64,000 nucleotides of DNA, from positions 124,001 to 188,000 of the forward strand of contig JACKLE010000002.1 in assembly GCA_024236075.1 (NCBI GenBank), given 5' to 3'. A model generated the notes under the pieces. That model saw only the letters and a program-made list of their open reading frames with translations. It had not been told where the DNA came from and made no database searches. The translations under genes and the position numbers were made by a program. The stretch comes from Alphaproteobacteria bacterium (GTDB taxonomy: Bacteria > Pseudomonadota > Alphaproteobacteria > JACAEB01). Every line of letters begins with the position of its first letter. Within the stretch, counting starts at the first letter, position 1. This document shows, piece by piece, positions 63,999 through 64,000 of the stretch.

Positions 63999-64000
63999 CC

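Overview
The window is a high-GC (roughly 70% by eye) chromosomal segment from an alphaproteobacterium, most likely of the order Hyphomicrobiales (Rhizobiales). The evidence is a MucR/Ros-type regulator, DUF2093 and DUF6456 proteins, the alphaproteobacterial F1-only ATP synthase operon (atpHAGDC) close to xerC, DUF484, fsa and priA, and an rppH gene next to a divergent polysaccharide deacetylase. No rRNA, tRNA or CRISPR array was seen. I do not name a genus.

Layout. 1-2462: lipid A/LPS genes (waaA fragment, lpxK, lpxL-like acyltransferase). 2475-5908: a vapBC toxin-antitoxin pair with a visible operator, an M23 peptidase, DUF2093, and an xseA gene broken by two frameshifts. 6129-18115: an ArsB/P-type permease, a UbiD decarboxylase, FabI, a MaoC hydratase, a GMC oxidoreductase, an MFS carrier and a Na+/H+ exchanger with a cNMP-binding tail. 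20744-28197: a tightly packed minus-strand Mrp/Mbh-type cation/proton antiporter operon (E, F, G, DUF4040, B, C and three large D/N-type subunits). 28942-32368: regulators (MucR; an XRE/S24-like protein divergent from a DnaA-domain-IV-like protein plus DUF6456). 32639-37329: glycosyltransferases and a hydrolase. 37333-46700: stress, detoxification and secreted proteins, lipoamide dehydrogenase, a Doc-like toxin pair and two tandem paralogous lipoproteins. 46723-59105: xerC, DUF484, fsa, priA, a PQQ dehydrogenase fused to cytochrome c, and atpHAGDC. 60449-64000: a ferritin-like protein, a lipoprotein, a hydrolase, rppH and the end of a polysaccharide deacetylase gene.

The most unusual structure is a dispersed family of CTAG-bounded palindromic elements: three long copies (about 210-254 bp) and one 39-bp unit. 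They share a terminal motif (GACTCAT-like) and a CTAG target with an IS5-family insertion sequence present twice (844 bp each, opposite orientations). Both IS copies sit exactly at the same end of a long element. Five of the eight outer CTAG boundaries of these insertion blocks coincide with the TAG stop codon of a flanking gene, including atpC. This looks like a MITE family that uses stop-codon CTAGs as safe sites, with the IS as its probable transposase source or as an element that homes to the MITE ends.

Other points worth a second look: PriA keeps one zinc site and lacks three of the four cysteines of the other; the Mrp cluster has three D-type subunits, one without the usual channel lysine; the Doc-like toxin has a short basic partner unlike Phd; a GT4 glycosyltransferase carries part of a GT9-like domain; and a PQQ dehydrogenase gene interrupts the priA-atpH neighbourhood.
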